Assembly (NCBI GenBank): GCA_033439265.1 | Contig: JAVTVX010000034.1 | Coordinates: forward strand, 12,245,001 to 12,309,000 | Direction: 5' to 3' | DNA from: Dillenia suffruticosa | Taxonomy: Eukaryota > Streptophyta > Magnoliopsida > Dilleniales > Dilleniaceae | Length of the DNA: 64,000 bases | Shown here: one piece after another, positions 1 through 11,634 of the stretch | Numbering within the stretch: the first letter of the stretch is position 1 | Layout: each line of letters opens with the position of its first letter | The notes under the pieces: generated by a model | Database searches by the model: none | What the model was told of the DNA's origin: nothing | What the model saw: only the letters and a program-made list of their open reading frames with translations | Position numbers and translations under genes: made by a program

Positions 1-3000
1 TAAAACCTGTATTTCCTCAAAATATAATTTCTCAAGTAAAAGAAATTTTAAAATGCAATATTGTGCCTCAATGCATGAATATACAACAAATCCGAGAGTT
101 TTAAATTACAATTTACAATACATAATTATAGTCATCCTATAAAATATACATGATCATTCTATAGACTTCAAATATATACATTATCCAACTTCATCACGAA
201 AAAATAGTTGGTACCATATCCAACACTCATCGTCTCCAAAAATATGTCAAGTGTGTCGAAAGTCTCCCGACACATCTCCCTGCCAAATCTATATCTGTCA
301 TCATAGAAAAATGAGGGTGAGTATTATGGGAAAATACTCAGTGAGTGAGGGGATCGACATTATGTTATCAATAGAAGGTGTGAGCACGGAGTGTCAAAGC
401 ACATTCTTGAAACATGATGATATTATACATCAAGCATGGCATTTCTATGAACCAAGAAATCATGTATCATATATCAACATATCAACATATGCATCCCTTT
501 ATATTTCAAAAATCATTTAGAGTTTGCCAATAAAATATCTCCGACAATGATCTATCACGATCAATGACGAACGCATTGGGGGTTTTATATACAAATAATA
601 AAACATTTAACTCTATACCTCAATGTTGGCCACGAACCTCACAAGGGTTAGCCCATGTCTAAGCGCACACACATAATCAACCATGTATAGAATCCATCCA
701 GTGCTAAACAGTGGTATCACACATGTCCTCCCTGATTTGGTTCAACCGGCCGTAACTATACATATGATATTTGGAGATACCTCCTACAAAAGCGTATCCG
801 GACATAATGGGTGTCTCAACAAATGCCCTTCGTAGCTATGGTAGTCCATTAAGGACATCATCACATCAAGTCCGCCAAGGATATCATCACATCATCACAT
901 CATAAGTAGGCATCTGGTCCAGACATTTCAATTAAACAATTTCAAATTCGTGTGCCAATGTAATGGAAACATATAAATCATATCAAGTTTTCAATGAGTG
1001 GCACGATATCATTTCAGCACAATTCATGGATGCATATCATTTGAATTAATCATTTGAGACAATCCAATGATCACAAAGAGAAGTATTTATAAAAACATAA
1101 TCCAATTCTCATGCTTTCACACATGTCATAAAATATGTCATTTTGAAAAGCTATAAAACATGTGTTTTTACTCAATCAAGAGCATAGCGTCAAAGTCTCA
1201 CTTACCGATACGGGAGGATATGTCACTCCCTAAAATGTACCACAATGTATAGGAAATGTGCTCCCCTCGCTTGATCACCAAGTGTGTCACTACAATGGCA
1301 ACACATAATATATATCAATAAAATTGAAAACCACTATGGTAAATTATATTTTAATTAACTCTTCATCTAGGACCAAGGCCTAGGGTATCATAGGTAGACT
1401 TCTAATGTGTACATATACTATCCCCTTTTTAACTACCAATCCGACAACTTCATATGCTCATTTATGTACACTTCTTACAACTTCCCTACAAATGTTAGAA
1501 ATTAAGAATATCTACATCGTCAATTTAGGGTTCTCCCTAGAACTCTCCATACATAACCCACCACATTCACATATATGCTTCCAAACTTCATGCCAAACTC
1601 ATTCCCAATCTTTCCCACATTCTATCTTTTTGTATACCCAAAAGACTCCACAAAGTCTCAAAATTCAATAAGCTCAAAATCTCGCCTCCTTTATGCACAA
1701 ACTAGTCCACATTCACATTGCACATTGCATAATCCATTCTTTTAAAATTTCAGCATGCTAAACACATCAATTATATTCATCACTCCATAAGATTTCATAT
1801 TCTACAAATATTACACATGCACATTTCATCCCATCCTTAGTATACACATATACAAGTATATATGTACACAAACATTCATCACAATTTGCTCAAAAATTCT
1901 GCGCATATTATGAACCTTCTTCCTCACAATTCACTTCTCGGTTAGCATGAAAATGGCCTCACTTCATTCATCTTTGGTGCAAAAATTTCTGCACAATGTT
2001 TTACCACATTTCTTGGCCTTTAAGGTAGTTTTCTTGTACAACTACATCTCATTGTTTTCAGAAATCAAGTACCCTATTTTTCAGCCCATATGCATATTAC
2101 AAACTCAAAATTTTCATCCAATCTCCTGTATACATGATTCGTATTTTGAAACTAAATTTCAGTTCACCAATACACCTTTCTCTCCTCCAATTTCTTGGCC
2201 AAACACAACCAACTTTATATACATATTTCTCATATCAATTTTTATCAACAACCGTACATATATTTTCATCACTTTTGCATTAAAATTCTGTACACATAAT
2301 CTGCAACAATGCAGGAAAATTTTCAGCTCACTAATGCACCTTTTTCCCATCATTTTGAATCAACAATCATACACAAATATTGATCACTTTTGCACTAGAA
2401 TTCAGCACACTTGATTGGCCTTTTGAAACTAAATTCTCAGCTCATCAAAAGCACATTTCTCCTCCAAGTTTTCGGCCACAAAAATGTAAATTTTCTACAC
2501 ACTAAATTCACTGCAATGAAGGACAATTTCTGCACACAAATTCTGCACACATTCCTCATGGTTCATTGGGTTCCTCCTAAGCTCTAAGTTATGAAATCAT
2601 GCTAAAAACATCACATTAACACATTCATACAATGTTCTCAAATTTCAGCAAGATGCAGAATTTTTCTTACCTCAAAATTGGATGTTTCAAGCCCAACCAA
2701 GATCTCCCTACACCATTTCTCCTTCTCTCCCTTACTCTTAGCTCTCGACCTCCTCTTGTTCACCAAGCTAGACTTCTTCTTTTGACTCCAAATTTAGATA
2801 TGTTGTGTTAGAGTTTGAGGGGAATGAATCTATACCAAAATTTCTAAGTGTTATTTGAAGAAATCATACATTTCTTTAACGATGATGCTCACGGTTCCCT
2901 TATGTTCTTCACCATGCACAACTCCTCTTTTTGCTTCAATTTTGGATGTATTGTAGTTGGGTTTGTGAGGAATTGATCTATATAAAAATATTGGGGTGGT

Positions 3001-3096
3001 GTTGTAGAAAAAAATTGGATCTCCTTACCTTGAAGCTCACGGCCATGGAGAGAAAAATAAAGAGAGCTTTTGTGTTCTTCGGCTTGATCACCCACA

Positions 3097-3145
<49 letters not shown>

Positions 3146-3756
3146 TCTCTCGGCTAACACAACAAACCCATTCACTTCTCTTGGTTGTTCACGGTTTTGG
3201 GAGAAAGAATTATGTTCCTTGCTTCAATTCTCAATCATTGATCATTTTAAAGTTTATTTCTTACCATTAGATCATTTTGTGTCAATCCAAAAATCATTTT
3301 CTCTCACCCCATTTATCCAATGGTTAATATTCTAATCACAACCCAAATCAAAGGTCCTAATTATTCCACTCATTTTTGCTAAGTTCTTACTAATTTCAAA
3401 TAAGTCTCTTGACTTATAAAAATTTCATTTTGATCTCAAAAATTTTCATAATTTCAAGTTAGACCCAAAACCTCATATTAGGCCTAATTTAATTTATCTC
3501 GCGTCAAAACGCGGTCATCTAGTCTTTCCGAGACACATTCAATCCGGCTAGGGTTTTACCGGTGATTTTTCAAAATTTGTGATTTAAGTCTATGAAGTAA
3601 AATCTACCCAAATTTGATATTTCTATACACCCTAGAGTCATTCTCATTATTATTGGACAATCGGTGGTCATTTTAAAAATTTTGATATTCTGGCGATTGG
3701 GTCGAAATTTTTCGAGAACGGTTTTAGCGAAAAAATTTCTTAGTGAATTTTTTACA
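1..3756 (-). mobile_element. Partial gypsy-type LTR, antisense, truncated by the window edge
   Basis: No coding potential is evident. Read on the minus strand, the block starts with TGTAAAAAATTCAC at 3756. It contains the pattern seen in long chromovirus LTRs: a CT/GA-rich tract, a 'gaggtaagaaaaattctgcatc'-like splice-donor region, and a CTGAGTATT...AATACTCA motif near 325-355 that also occurs as CTGAGTATGG...ATACTCA in the plus-strand LTR at 52332-54774. The TG end directly abuts a copia gag remnant, so this looks like an LTR inserted there. I see no matching CA end or primer binding site inside the window, so it may be a solo LTR or the LTR of an element extending to the left. The assignment to Ty3/gypsy is inference from layout. 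Confidence 0.45.
3099..3150. repeat. (CT)n microsatellite
   Basis: Near-perfect CT dinucleotide run with a single interruption (AT) near 3131. It lies in the candidate antisense LTR, where CT-rich tracts are common in the leader part. Open frames across it encode only LS or RE repeats and are not genes. Confidence 0.95.
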
Positions 3757-4613
3757 TAGAATATGAGTAATAACATATATAAAATGAAGAGGAATACAAT
3801 AATGAGTATACCGAGATATCAGTGTTACAGCTCTTATCCTTTTTCTTTCCTCCATCACGCTTACTTCTCTTGCGGTGATCAATTTGGGTTTTCTTGAAAT
3901 TTGGAATACTTTTTTTGAAGAATCTCTTATTCTTTTTACGTTTGGAGTCAAAAACCATGTTTGAGCTAGAGTCAACAATATAAACCTATCTGCAAGATTT
4001 GGCTGCCTCTAGACACTCATCTTCCAATTCAATATTACTTTTAACATCCTTAAATGTTTTAATAGTAGGATTGTGAGTTATATTCATTTTCATTGGTTCC
4101 CAACTTTGAGAAAGGGATCTAATGACAGTTTGTATCTACTGCTCATCCGTCAATATATGTCCAACACATTTCAACTTATTAACATGTTTGACATTTCCCT
4201 CAGATGTTGTTTCATCGAGTGATGTTGTTTTTTCACATATGTGTCAAACTTAATTATAAGTTGTCCAGCTTAATTGATGGAATCACTCCAAACTTTGCCT
4301 TTAAAGCATTCCACATTTCATGTGTTGTTTGGTATATTTCAAACTTAACCATCAGATCATCCTGCATATCGCTCAACAATGTAATGCGAGCATAACTATT
4401 TTTCTTTTTCCAAATCTTGTATGTTTCGTGATCTTTCTGTTGTTGAGGTATATCACCAAACTCTACTTCTTCCATAGTATGTTTTAGGGTTTCTAAACAT
4501 TATTGTTCTTCAAGAATGTACTGAACTCTTTGATACCAAATATAGAAATTATCACCGTTCAGTTTCTTACCGTTATTTAATTCGGGCACTATAATTTTTG
4601 TTGCAATAGCCAT
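3757..4613 (-). pseudogene. Ty1/copia gag remnant
   Basis: Reading down from an ATG at 4613, the frame starts MAIATKIIVPELNNG, then a variant of the copia gag signature (GDNFYIW). After a stop it continues with QQQKDHETYKIWKKKNS, THEMWNALKAKFG and a basic tail (KKTQIDHRKRSKRDGGKKK). Known family: these match the UBN2/DUF4219-type gag of plant copia elements, where the basic tail precedes the CCHC knuckle. Several in-frame stops and frameshifts are present, and the frame is cut by the LTR boundary at 3756 before any knuckle. No protease, integrase or RT follows. It is a truncated, non-functional 5' piece of an old copia element. Confidence 0.75.
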
Positions 4614-5345
4614 TTTCTTTTTTTTGTATTATGCATATAAACATTAGCACAAAACATTTATTAGCATTGGAATACATTAGCCACAATATATCATTGAAAT
4701 AATATTTATTAGACATAAATAGTATAAGATCGAAAGTTCGCATAACTCCCAATCATCTCTTGAAACCAAAATGTCTGTATAAATTTATCTTAAAATATAT
4801 TCGCTAAATTATTGGGTTGGGAGTCTCAACTCAACCATCCCATACTCCGACTAGGATAAAGATCTATAAATATGGCATAAGCATGCATATGTCTCATTTT
4901 TCAAGTATATATAATAATCACGCATAAAACACATGTATTAATAGTTATTCATATACTATAGGTAAAAACTGTCATTAAAGCACTCTCAAAGTTTCACAAG
5001 ATTCCACCCATGGATGGTTCCAAGCATGGATTCAAACACTTAAACTCTAATATCGGTGTAAGGAAGACACATCAGACAAGGAATGCAACAAATGAAAAAA
5101 TGATACCTCTTGTCCGATGTCACTTATTGCAACGGATTTCTGATCGGAATGTAAGGTTGAAAACCACACACATGACACAACCCAAGTTCTTTTGATGATT
5201 TCCTTGCACGGAGCTTTCTCCTAAAATCACAAAATAAAGGATGGTTTTGAAAAAACAGAGTCTTCTCTCTCTCTTTCATCAGTTCTCTCACACTCCTTGT
5301 GTGTTTTTTTCCCCTCCTAGCCATATATTTATAGGTGGTGGAGAA
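4614..5345. other. Non-coding stretch upstream of the gag remnant
   Basis: AT-rich DNA with no convincing coding frame. By position it should include the leader and possibly the LTR of the minus-strand copia gag at 3757-4613, but I could not find a second LTR copy or a clear primer binding site to prove it. Confidence 0.4.
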
Positions 5346-5515
5346 GGAAGTGATCGATTTGAAAGCTTCTTTATAAGTAGAAGTTATCAATTTGAAAGAT
5401 TCTTTCTGAGGGGATGTGATCAATTTGAAAGGTTCTTCTTAAGTGGAAGTGATCAATTTAAAAATTTCTTTCTAAATGAAAGTTATCAATTTGAAATCCA
5501 ATTTCATGATGGCAA
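5346..5515. repeat. 33-bp minisatellite, five copies
   Basis: The core TGATCAATTTGAAAG (variants TTATCAATTTGAAAG, TGATCAATTTAAAAA) starts at 5351, 5384, 5417, 5450 and 5483, an exact 33-bp period. Because 33 is divisible by three, a plus-strand open frame through it reads as an 11-residue repeat around DQFERFFL, but nothing else suggests this is a real protein. The DNA between the last copy and 5799 holds no recognisable gene. Confidence 0.9.
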
Positions 5516-5889
5516 AGCCAAGTAGAAAACTTCCACTTAAGGTAAATGGAAGCGGGTTGGGTTGACCCATCGTGGGCACCCATAAACATTGATTTTATTG
5601 CAGAGCTTCCAACAAAAGGGAAAGGAATATACAAGTCTAGTAAAACAAGTCCAACAAGCAAACACTGCAATAGGATCAGACACATCAAAAACAAATGTTG
5701 GATTCTCAATCTACATCTTAAACCTCAAGGGGAGAAGCAATATCGAGATGAATAGGCTGCTGTCAATTTAGCAACCAAGGACCTCTTGCTCAACAACTCT
5801 GTTGACCTAGTAGAGTTTTGATGATAATAGATTAAAAGAAAAATAGTTCAAGAAAATAAGAAAAATAATAAGAAAATTCAGAAGTCTGC

Positions 5890-6938
5890 AATTCGTGTCG
5901 ACTTCGTTAGTAAATACATCGACCTGTATAGCAGATCCACTAATTGTAAGTCCTATATCGATCAATTCATAATTATCTACACATACATCGACCTAAGTTA
6001 GTATTCATGTCGACCTATGCATAGACTCCTATAGAAACACATGTCTGAATACTTCGACCTATACAAGCACACATCGACCTGTAAAATGTCAAGCGGACCA
6101 ATCTAAATTATACATCAACCAATTGTTAAAGCACATCGACCTATCCAAATTAGATATTGACACATAGAGTAAAAATTACATTAGGGCATCAATGTCTTTA
6201 CAAAATATGTCGACATGAAACAATTACATTATCAATGAATAGTGACACATCAACATGTTCCTCATACACATCAATCTGTTTTCTAAAAACACAACAACTT
6301 GATTTGCAACACATTAATCTAAATAGTGTTATGTGGACCAATTTCAAACACCATGTCAACCAATTTAATTTCTGAACAGGAACACATTAGTCTGAGTGAT
6401 TAGCACATCAACCTGTTAGTCTTTGACTCTGAAACACACATATCAACTCGTCACTATACTTGTCGACCTAGCTTAAACACATCAACCAATTCATCACATC
6501 AGGTCCACCAATTTCATAAATGAATACTGACACATCAATCCATGATGAGTACTTGTTGACCCATCCATTTTGTTTCTGAAATTTATACATCGACACATTA
6601 AAAATCTTGTCGACCTGAAGAAACACATCGACCAATTTATTTTTTCAAGTCCACCAATTTTCATTTGCATAGCAACATGTTGATGTATGCTATAAGACTT
6701 GTCGACCCAATATTTGTTTACTCATTAAAACACCTATCAACCCACCTTTTGTCTTATCGACATAACATTTACACAACAACTAATTAACCAGCACACATCG
6801 ACCAATTCTCTACCGAAATAGGAACATGTTGATGCATTAAAATGACTTGTCGACCTACTCTTCACTGAGTATGAAACATCACACATCGACATGGCTGAAA
6901 ACTTGTCGACACACATGTACACATCGGCCAATTCAAAA
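5890..6938. repeat. Degenerate GTCGACC / CATCGACC periodic array
   Basis: The motifs CATCGACC, GTCGACCT, TCGACCAAT and mutated forms (CATCAACC, CATTAATCT) recur roughly every 25-45 bp, usually preceded by ACA and followed by TAT, TGT or AAT. The series resumes on the far side of the hAT insertion (8498-8640: GTCCACCTATT, GTCAACCTA, GTCGACCTATT, GTCGACCTG). It is therefore an internal array of the solo LTR that predates the hAT. Periodicity is loose, so this is an old, diverged minisatellite rather than a clean tandem repeat. Confidence 0.75.
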
Positions 6939-7574
6939 ACATATGTTAGTGAAGTAACCAGGCCGGTTTGGGCCCGAAAACTGGCCCGGCTGGCCCGGGT
7001 AAAGCCCGGAACTGGAACCGGCCCATGCTACAGTAAATTGGCCCGGCCCGGAACCGTTTCCTGTAGTGGGCCGGGCCGGTTCCAAAAAAATTTGAACCGG
7101 AACCGGCCCGGGCCCGGAACCGGCCCGGCCTGGCTGGTTCCGGTTCAAATTTTCCCCTTTTTTTTTATTTTGAAAATTTTCCAATTTTACCCCTCCCAAC
7201 AGCTATAAAATGGCTACTTTTGAGGTTATTTTGGTCCATAGGGTCAAAAAATTTTCCTATAAATACCTTTTACGCCATTTCCAAAATCTCCACAACAAAA
7301 TCTCTCTTTCTCTCTCACATCTACATTCTCTCAATATTACTACATTCTCTCATTATTATTTCCTTTGTATTATCATTTTTTATATCATTTCCATCATTTT
7401 CTACACTATTACCTACACCATTTCCATCAATTTTTACACCATTTCATCACCTTATACACCATTTTCATTTTCTCCATTATCTACATTTCCACAATTATTT
7501 AGATTTCCACCAATATAGCTAGTAGTAGTAGTAATAGTATTCAATCATCTTCATTTTTATTTAATCCCTTACAC

Positions 7575-7956
7575 ATGTTAGGAAAAAAACAAAGAACTTC
7601 TTCATCATCATTTAATGAATTACTTTTATATAAACAAACACCTAAATTAGAAGGTTTTGATGATGTAGATTTATATGATATATTAGGTTGGTGGAAAAAT
7701 AATGTATCGTATTATCCAATTTTGGCCCAAGTGGCTAAAGATGTACTAACCCCTCCGGTATCTACAGTACCATCAGAAAGTGCTTTTAGTGCAGGTGGTC
7801 GAGTGTTTACCGAAAAACGTACAAATTTAGCGGACGACACTTTAGAAGCTTTAATATGCATTAAAGATTGGAATGATGCAGAAAAAAAAAATGCAAGGAG
7901 TTATCAAAGCCTCGGAAGATGATGAACAAGAAGTTGAAGAAGAAGAAGAAGAATAA
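7575..7956 (+). pseudogene. hAT transposase C-terminal dimerisation domain
   Basis: From ATG 7575 the frame reads about 115 residues that match the hAT C-terminal dimerisation domain. It has the YDILGWWKNN helix, the YPILAQVAKDVL segment, and the signature TVPSESAFSAGGRV followed by RTNLADDTLEALICIKDW. The reading frame slips at a run of A residues near 7881-7890. After the slip the expected acidic tail (EDDEQEVEEEEEE) appears in a different frame and ends at TAA 7954-7956. The catalytic DDE core and BED zinc finger are absent, so no transposase activity is possible. It may still dimerise with a full-length relative (inference). The ATG may be internal rather than a true start. Confidence 0.88.
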
Positions 7957-8094
7957 TAATAATAATAATAATATTAATATTAATATTTTTCTTTTGTTTA
8001 AAAGTCATTTTAAATAGAAAAAAAAATCAAAGTGATGTAATTATCAAAATAATGTAAAAAAAAATAATGGATTTAAAAATCCAAGTGATGAGCT

Positions 8095-8150
8095 TGGTAG
8101 TGGACGTACACCGAATTCGGTGGAACCACTCTAAAAATCTTGTGTCTCTA
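8095..8150. repeat. Copia-LTR-end-like module inside the hAT
   Basis: The sequence GTAGTGGACGTACACCGAAT followed by TCGGTGGAACCACTCTAAAA resembles the 3' part of the surrounding solo LTR at 9250-9295 (GTGGTCGTACACCAAGTTTG then GTGGAACCACTATAAAAAT). Both contain an imperfect palindrome around GTGG...CCAC. The copy here lies inside the hAT terminal repeats, so it belongs to the hAT, not to the LTR. Confidence 0.6.
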
Positions 8151-9407
8151 ATTTTTAATTACAAGTGAATTATCAAAAGTTAATTAAAAAAAAAACAAAG
8201 TTAAAAAAAATGGAGTTATAAAATTAAAATGGAATTAAAAAATAGAGTTACAAAAAAAATTTAGAAAAACGCAATAGAAAAAAAAAAAAAAAAAAAAAAA
8301 CGAACCGGGCCCGGCCCGGAACCGCCGGTTCCGGTTCAGCAGGCCGGGCTGGTTCCACAAGAAAAAAATTGGGAACCGGCCCGGCACGGCCCGGACTGGC
8401 CTAGGAACCGCTGCCGGCCCGGCACGCGGTTCCTCGAACCGACCTTGACAGGCCCGGGCCCGGCCCGGCCCGGCCCAGTTACTTCACTGACATATGTCCA
8501 CCTATTAAATTTTGCACAGTTGCTTGTCAACCTAAGATTGCACTTCGTCGACCTATTCTAACAAAAATACACTATGAAATGTCTGAATTTGGGTCGATGT
8601 CCACCTTGATGTTGTCGACCTGCGTGTGTCAAAAATCAGATCTGAGAAACAAATTTAAACCTAACGGACACCTTATTTCTTTGAACTCTAAAATATTTCC
8701 TTTTCTGTCAAAACTAACGTTCAAATGCAGTACAAATATGTTTTGATTGGCTTAGCAAAATGAATAGAGATTCAGCTCGAAGGAAGGAATAGTTGCAGAA
8801 CTTTAATGGCAGAAATTAAATGCTCAACGTTCGAATGCAACAACCACCACCAACCCTCAACAAATCTATTGAATACCTCTATAAATACTAAGGAGCAAAA
8901 GATAGAGAGGGTAACGCACATAGATGAGAATTGAATGCGCTATTTGAATACTCTGTAAAACCTCCACTGTGTATTTTAAAATTCCAAAACTGTCTTAAGT
9001 GTTTCTGTTGATTCTCACACTGTCAAATCTGAGGAAAATAAGCCTCAATTCTTAACATTTATTTCATAGAATAATACAAGTATCAAAAATTAAGGAGTGA
9101 GTGTCACTGCCTTAAATCTAGAAAAGTCAAATTCAATCTGAGTGAGATTGAATTGAAGTATTCGGACGAAACATTGTACAAGGTTAAACTTGAACCTGTA
9201 ATCAAATTTGTAACATAAACAATTAGTGGAAAATCCAGGGGGAGGTTAGGAGTGGTCGTACACCAAGTTTGGTGGAACCACTATAAAAATTTCTTGTCTT
9301 CTTTCATTAAATTTTTACTTACTATCATCGTGTTTTAAATTTTTACAAAGTCACAAAAAGTCAATATTCAACCATTCACTCATCCCCTCTAATTGAATAA
9401 CAAACTC

Positions 9408-10280
9408 TTACAACATGTTGGTGATTCAACAACTAGTCACTCAAGATAACATGAGAATATCCTTGGTCTCTCAACTACTTACCACCATAAAAATATTTGC
9501 AATATGCCTTGGATTGTTGATTCCAAAGTTGATGAACACATGACTAACAATGAAAAGCAACCTACTATATAGGAGTAGATTTAACACACAACAATTTGTG
9601 CATGTTTGATTAAGTTCCTATCTGAGTTGGAAAACTGAAATTTTTTCCTAATTAACCTCCTTCAGATATATTACTTATTCCTTCATTTTCCAATCAGTCG
9701 CTTTCTATTAATAGTGTTAAATTTATTCACATGTATCGAAAGCGTGATAATCACAAAAATTAAATAGTCTGAATTTTAGGATAAATATCTAAATATTCAG
9801 GTGTCTAAAATATCAATTAAATTATGAACTCACTTGTACAGATCGCTCGATCGAGATGATGATTACAAAATCGAACCATTATCACTATACCACGATACCT
9901 CAATCCAAAATCCGATAAATCCAATGACGGGAGAAATTTTCCTATACGAAAATTTCTCAAACCTTTCGAGATAATCTTCTCACTCTATCAACTTTTCTCT
10001 CTTTGCAATGTGCTCTCTAGAAAAGGTTGGAAAATCAATTCACATACCCATGATTTTTGGCAAAATTAAATCACACCAAAATCGGTGGGATAATGGGTTA
10101 AGGAGTTTTTTTTTTTTTCAATCATGGGTTAACTACCCATTTCAGATTTATTTACTTGTGGTAAAAGCCCCTCATGGACATATTTACCAACATCCTCAAC
10201 TTACACACGAAAGTATTTTATATCTATCACAAGATCACAACTCATGTGATCTCTCCCATCACCCTGCTGGACTTTCATAC
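9408..10280 (-). other. Non-coding flank with a candidate 3' LTR of the minus copia element
   Basis: No coding frame is convincing here. On the minus strand a TGTAAGTTGAGGATG start at 10205 and a TCGATACA end at 9732 would frame a 474-bp LTR positioned as expected downstream of the minus-strand copia pol (11960-14575). However, I see no second LTR copy in the window, the upstream purine tract (GGGTGATGGGAGAGA) is displaced, and an alternative start (TGAGTTGTGATC) exists. Treat the boundaries as tentative. Confidence 0.3.
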
Positions 10281-11634
10281 AGAATTGGGTGTCGTACGAC
10301 CAGCGAGTACACCTGCAAGCAAAGACTTCTCGATACACATGTTAGCATGACCAAGAAGCCACCGTTAGTACTAAAAAGAACTTGTTGTACCCCAAACTCA
10401 ACACTATTATATCCATCGAGTCACTTTCTTCATCGAAAATGATCACCAATCATTTGCTCGATTGTGTATTTACTATGATACTTGAATGCCAATATAGATA
10501 AACGTAACAAGTCGATCAGTGAATACTACACAATGATATAATATCGATTAGTCTTTCTTTTCCCAAATTTGAATTCATTAGTCTCAATTCAGCTATTTTC
10601 CTAAACTTGCCCGTTAAACCTCAATTTATCTTTCAAGTCATAGGTAAATAGACTACAGTAGCAAATACTAAACCAAATCTTTTATAAACAACCAAAAGTA
10701 ATAAGAGTACAAGAAATCTCACCCAATGGATCTCGAGTCTCATACAGTGGGAACGGGGATAATGATCACACTATTATCTTAAATAATAACTCTCATTATT
10801 CCATTGTCGTCTTATCACACGCGGTATGAAACACGTGTCATAGTGTTATTTTCACATATCACAAAAGAATATACGTCAGATTTCTCTAATATTGTATAGG
10901 TATGAGACTCAGTCTACACAAAAAACTTTACCTAGAAGTCTCAGAAAGAGTATCTCAGAATTGGGCGACGCGCGACCAGCAAGTACACCTGCAAAAAAAG
11001 ACTACTCAATACACATGTTAGCATGACCAAAAAGTCACCGTTAGTACTAAAAAGAACACGTTGCACGCCAAACTCAACACTGTTATATCCATCGAGCCAC
11101 TTTCTTTATCGAAAATGATCACCAATCATTTGCTCGATTGTGAATTTACTATTATGTTTGAATCCTAATATAGATAAACATAATAGGTCGATCGATGAAT
11201 ACTACACAATGATGTAACATCGATTAGTCTTCCTTTTCCCAAATTTGAATTCATTAGTCTCAATTCAGCTATTTTCCTAAACTTGCCCGTTAAACCTCAA
11301 TTTATCTTTCAGGTCATAGGTAAACAGACTAAAGTAGTAAACACTAAACCAAAACTTTTAGAAACAACCGAAAGTAATAAAGGTACAAGAAATCTCACCC
11401 AATGGATCTCGAATCTGATACAGTGGGAATGGGGATCATGATTATACTATTGTCTTAAATAATTGCTCTCATTATCCCATTGTCATCTTATCACATGCAG
11501 TATGAAACATGTATCACAGTGTTATTTTCACATATCTCAAAAGGATATACGTCAGATTTCTCTAATACTGTGTAGATATGGGACTCAGTCTACACAAAAA
11601 ACTTTACCTAAAGGTCTCAGAAAGAGTATCTTAG
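10281..11634. repeat. 676-bp tandem duplication
   Basis: Two head-to-tail copies, 10281-10956 and 10957-11634. Both start AGAATTGGG, share landmarks such as ACACATGTTAGCATGACCAA, TCGAAAATGATCACCAATCA and TTCCCAAATTTGAATTCATT in the same order, and end TCTCAGAAAGAGTATCT. They differ at scattered sites, so the duplication is not recent. It lies between the pol remnant of the minus-strand copia element and its candidate 3' LTR, that is, in the element's 3' untranslated region. Confidence 0.9.

Larger units (their letters stand above)
6947..8489 (+). mobile_element. Non-autonomous hAT element
   Basis: Terminal inverted repeats are TAGTGAAGTAACCAGGCCGG at the left and the complement of CAGTGAAGTAACTGGGCCGG at the right. 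The 8-bp target duplication ACATATGT is perfect (6939-6946 and 8490-8497). Next to each end lies about 180 bp of GC-rich sequence built from GGCCCGG and GGAACCGG motifs in opposite orientation, a subterminal array. At 1.54 kb it is much shorter than autonomous Ac-like hATs (about 4 kb) and keeps only the C-terminal dimerisation region of the transposase. It is a Ds-like internal-deletion derivative. Short TA-rich and (AAT)n sequence fills 7957-8090. Confidence 0.92.
5800..9402 (+). mobile_element. Solo LTR, copia SIRE/Maximus-like, with nested hAT
   Basis: The block begins TGTTGACCTAGTAGAG and ends ...GAATAACA, and both ends are flanked by the same 5-bp sequence AACTC (5795-5799 and 9403-9407). 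That perfect target-site duplication immediately outside TG...CA ends, with no internal retrotransposon region, defines a solo LTR. Its start (TGTTGACC...GTTTTGATGATAA) and end (module ending GGTGGAACCACTATAAAAAT, then a pyrimidine-rich CATCCCCTCTAATTG) resemble long LTRs of the SIRE/Maximus copia group; this clade label is from memory. Length is 3603 bp, or about 2.05 kb once the hAT and its duplicated target are removed. Orientation is inferred from those modules. Confidence 0.8.

Noticed and set aside
2931..3335. Open frames on both strands across the CT microsatellite
   Set aside because: Low-complexity LS/RE translation caused by the (CT)n run; no start context, domain or homology. The same applies to 35104-35487.
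6891..7208. Proline/glycine-rich open frames over the GGCCCGG region as proteins
   Set aside because: They translate the hAT subterminal GC repeats on both strands and have no domain.
7210..7522. Two overlapping frames of 100-102 residues upstream of the hAT domain
   Set aside because: Pyrimidine-rich, S/F/I-rich low-complexity translation in two frames at once; more likely leader sequence.
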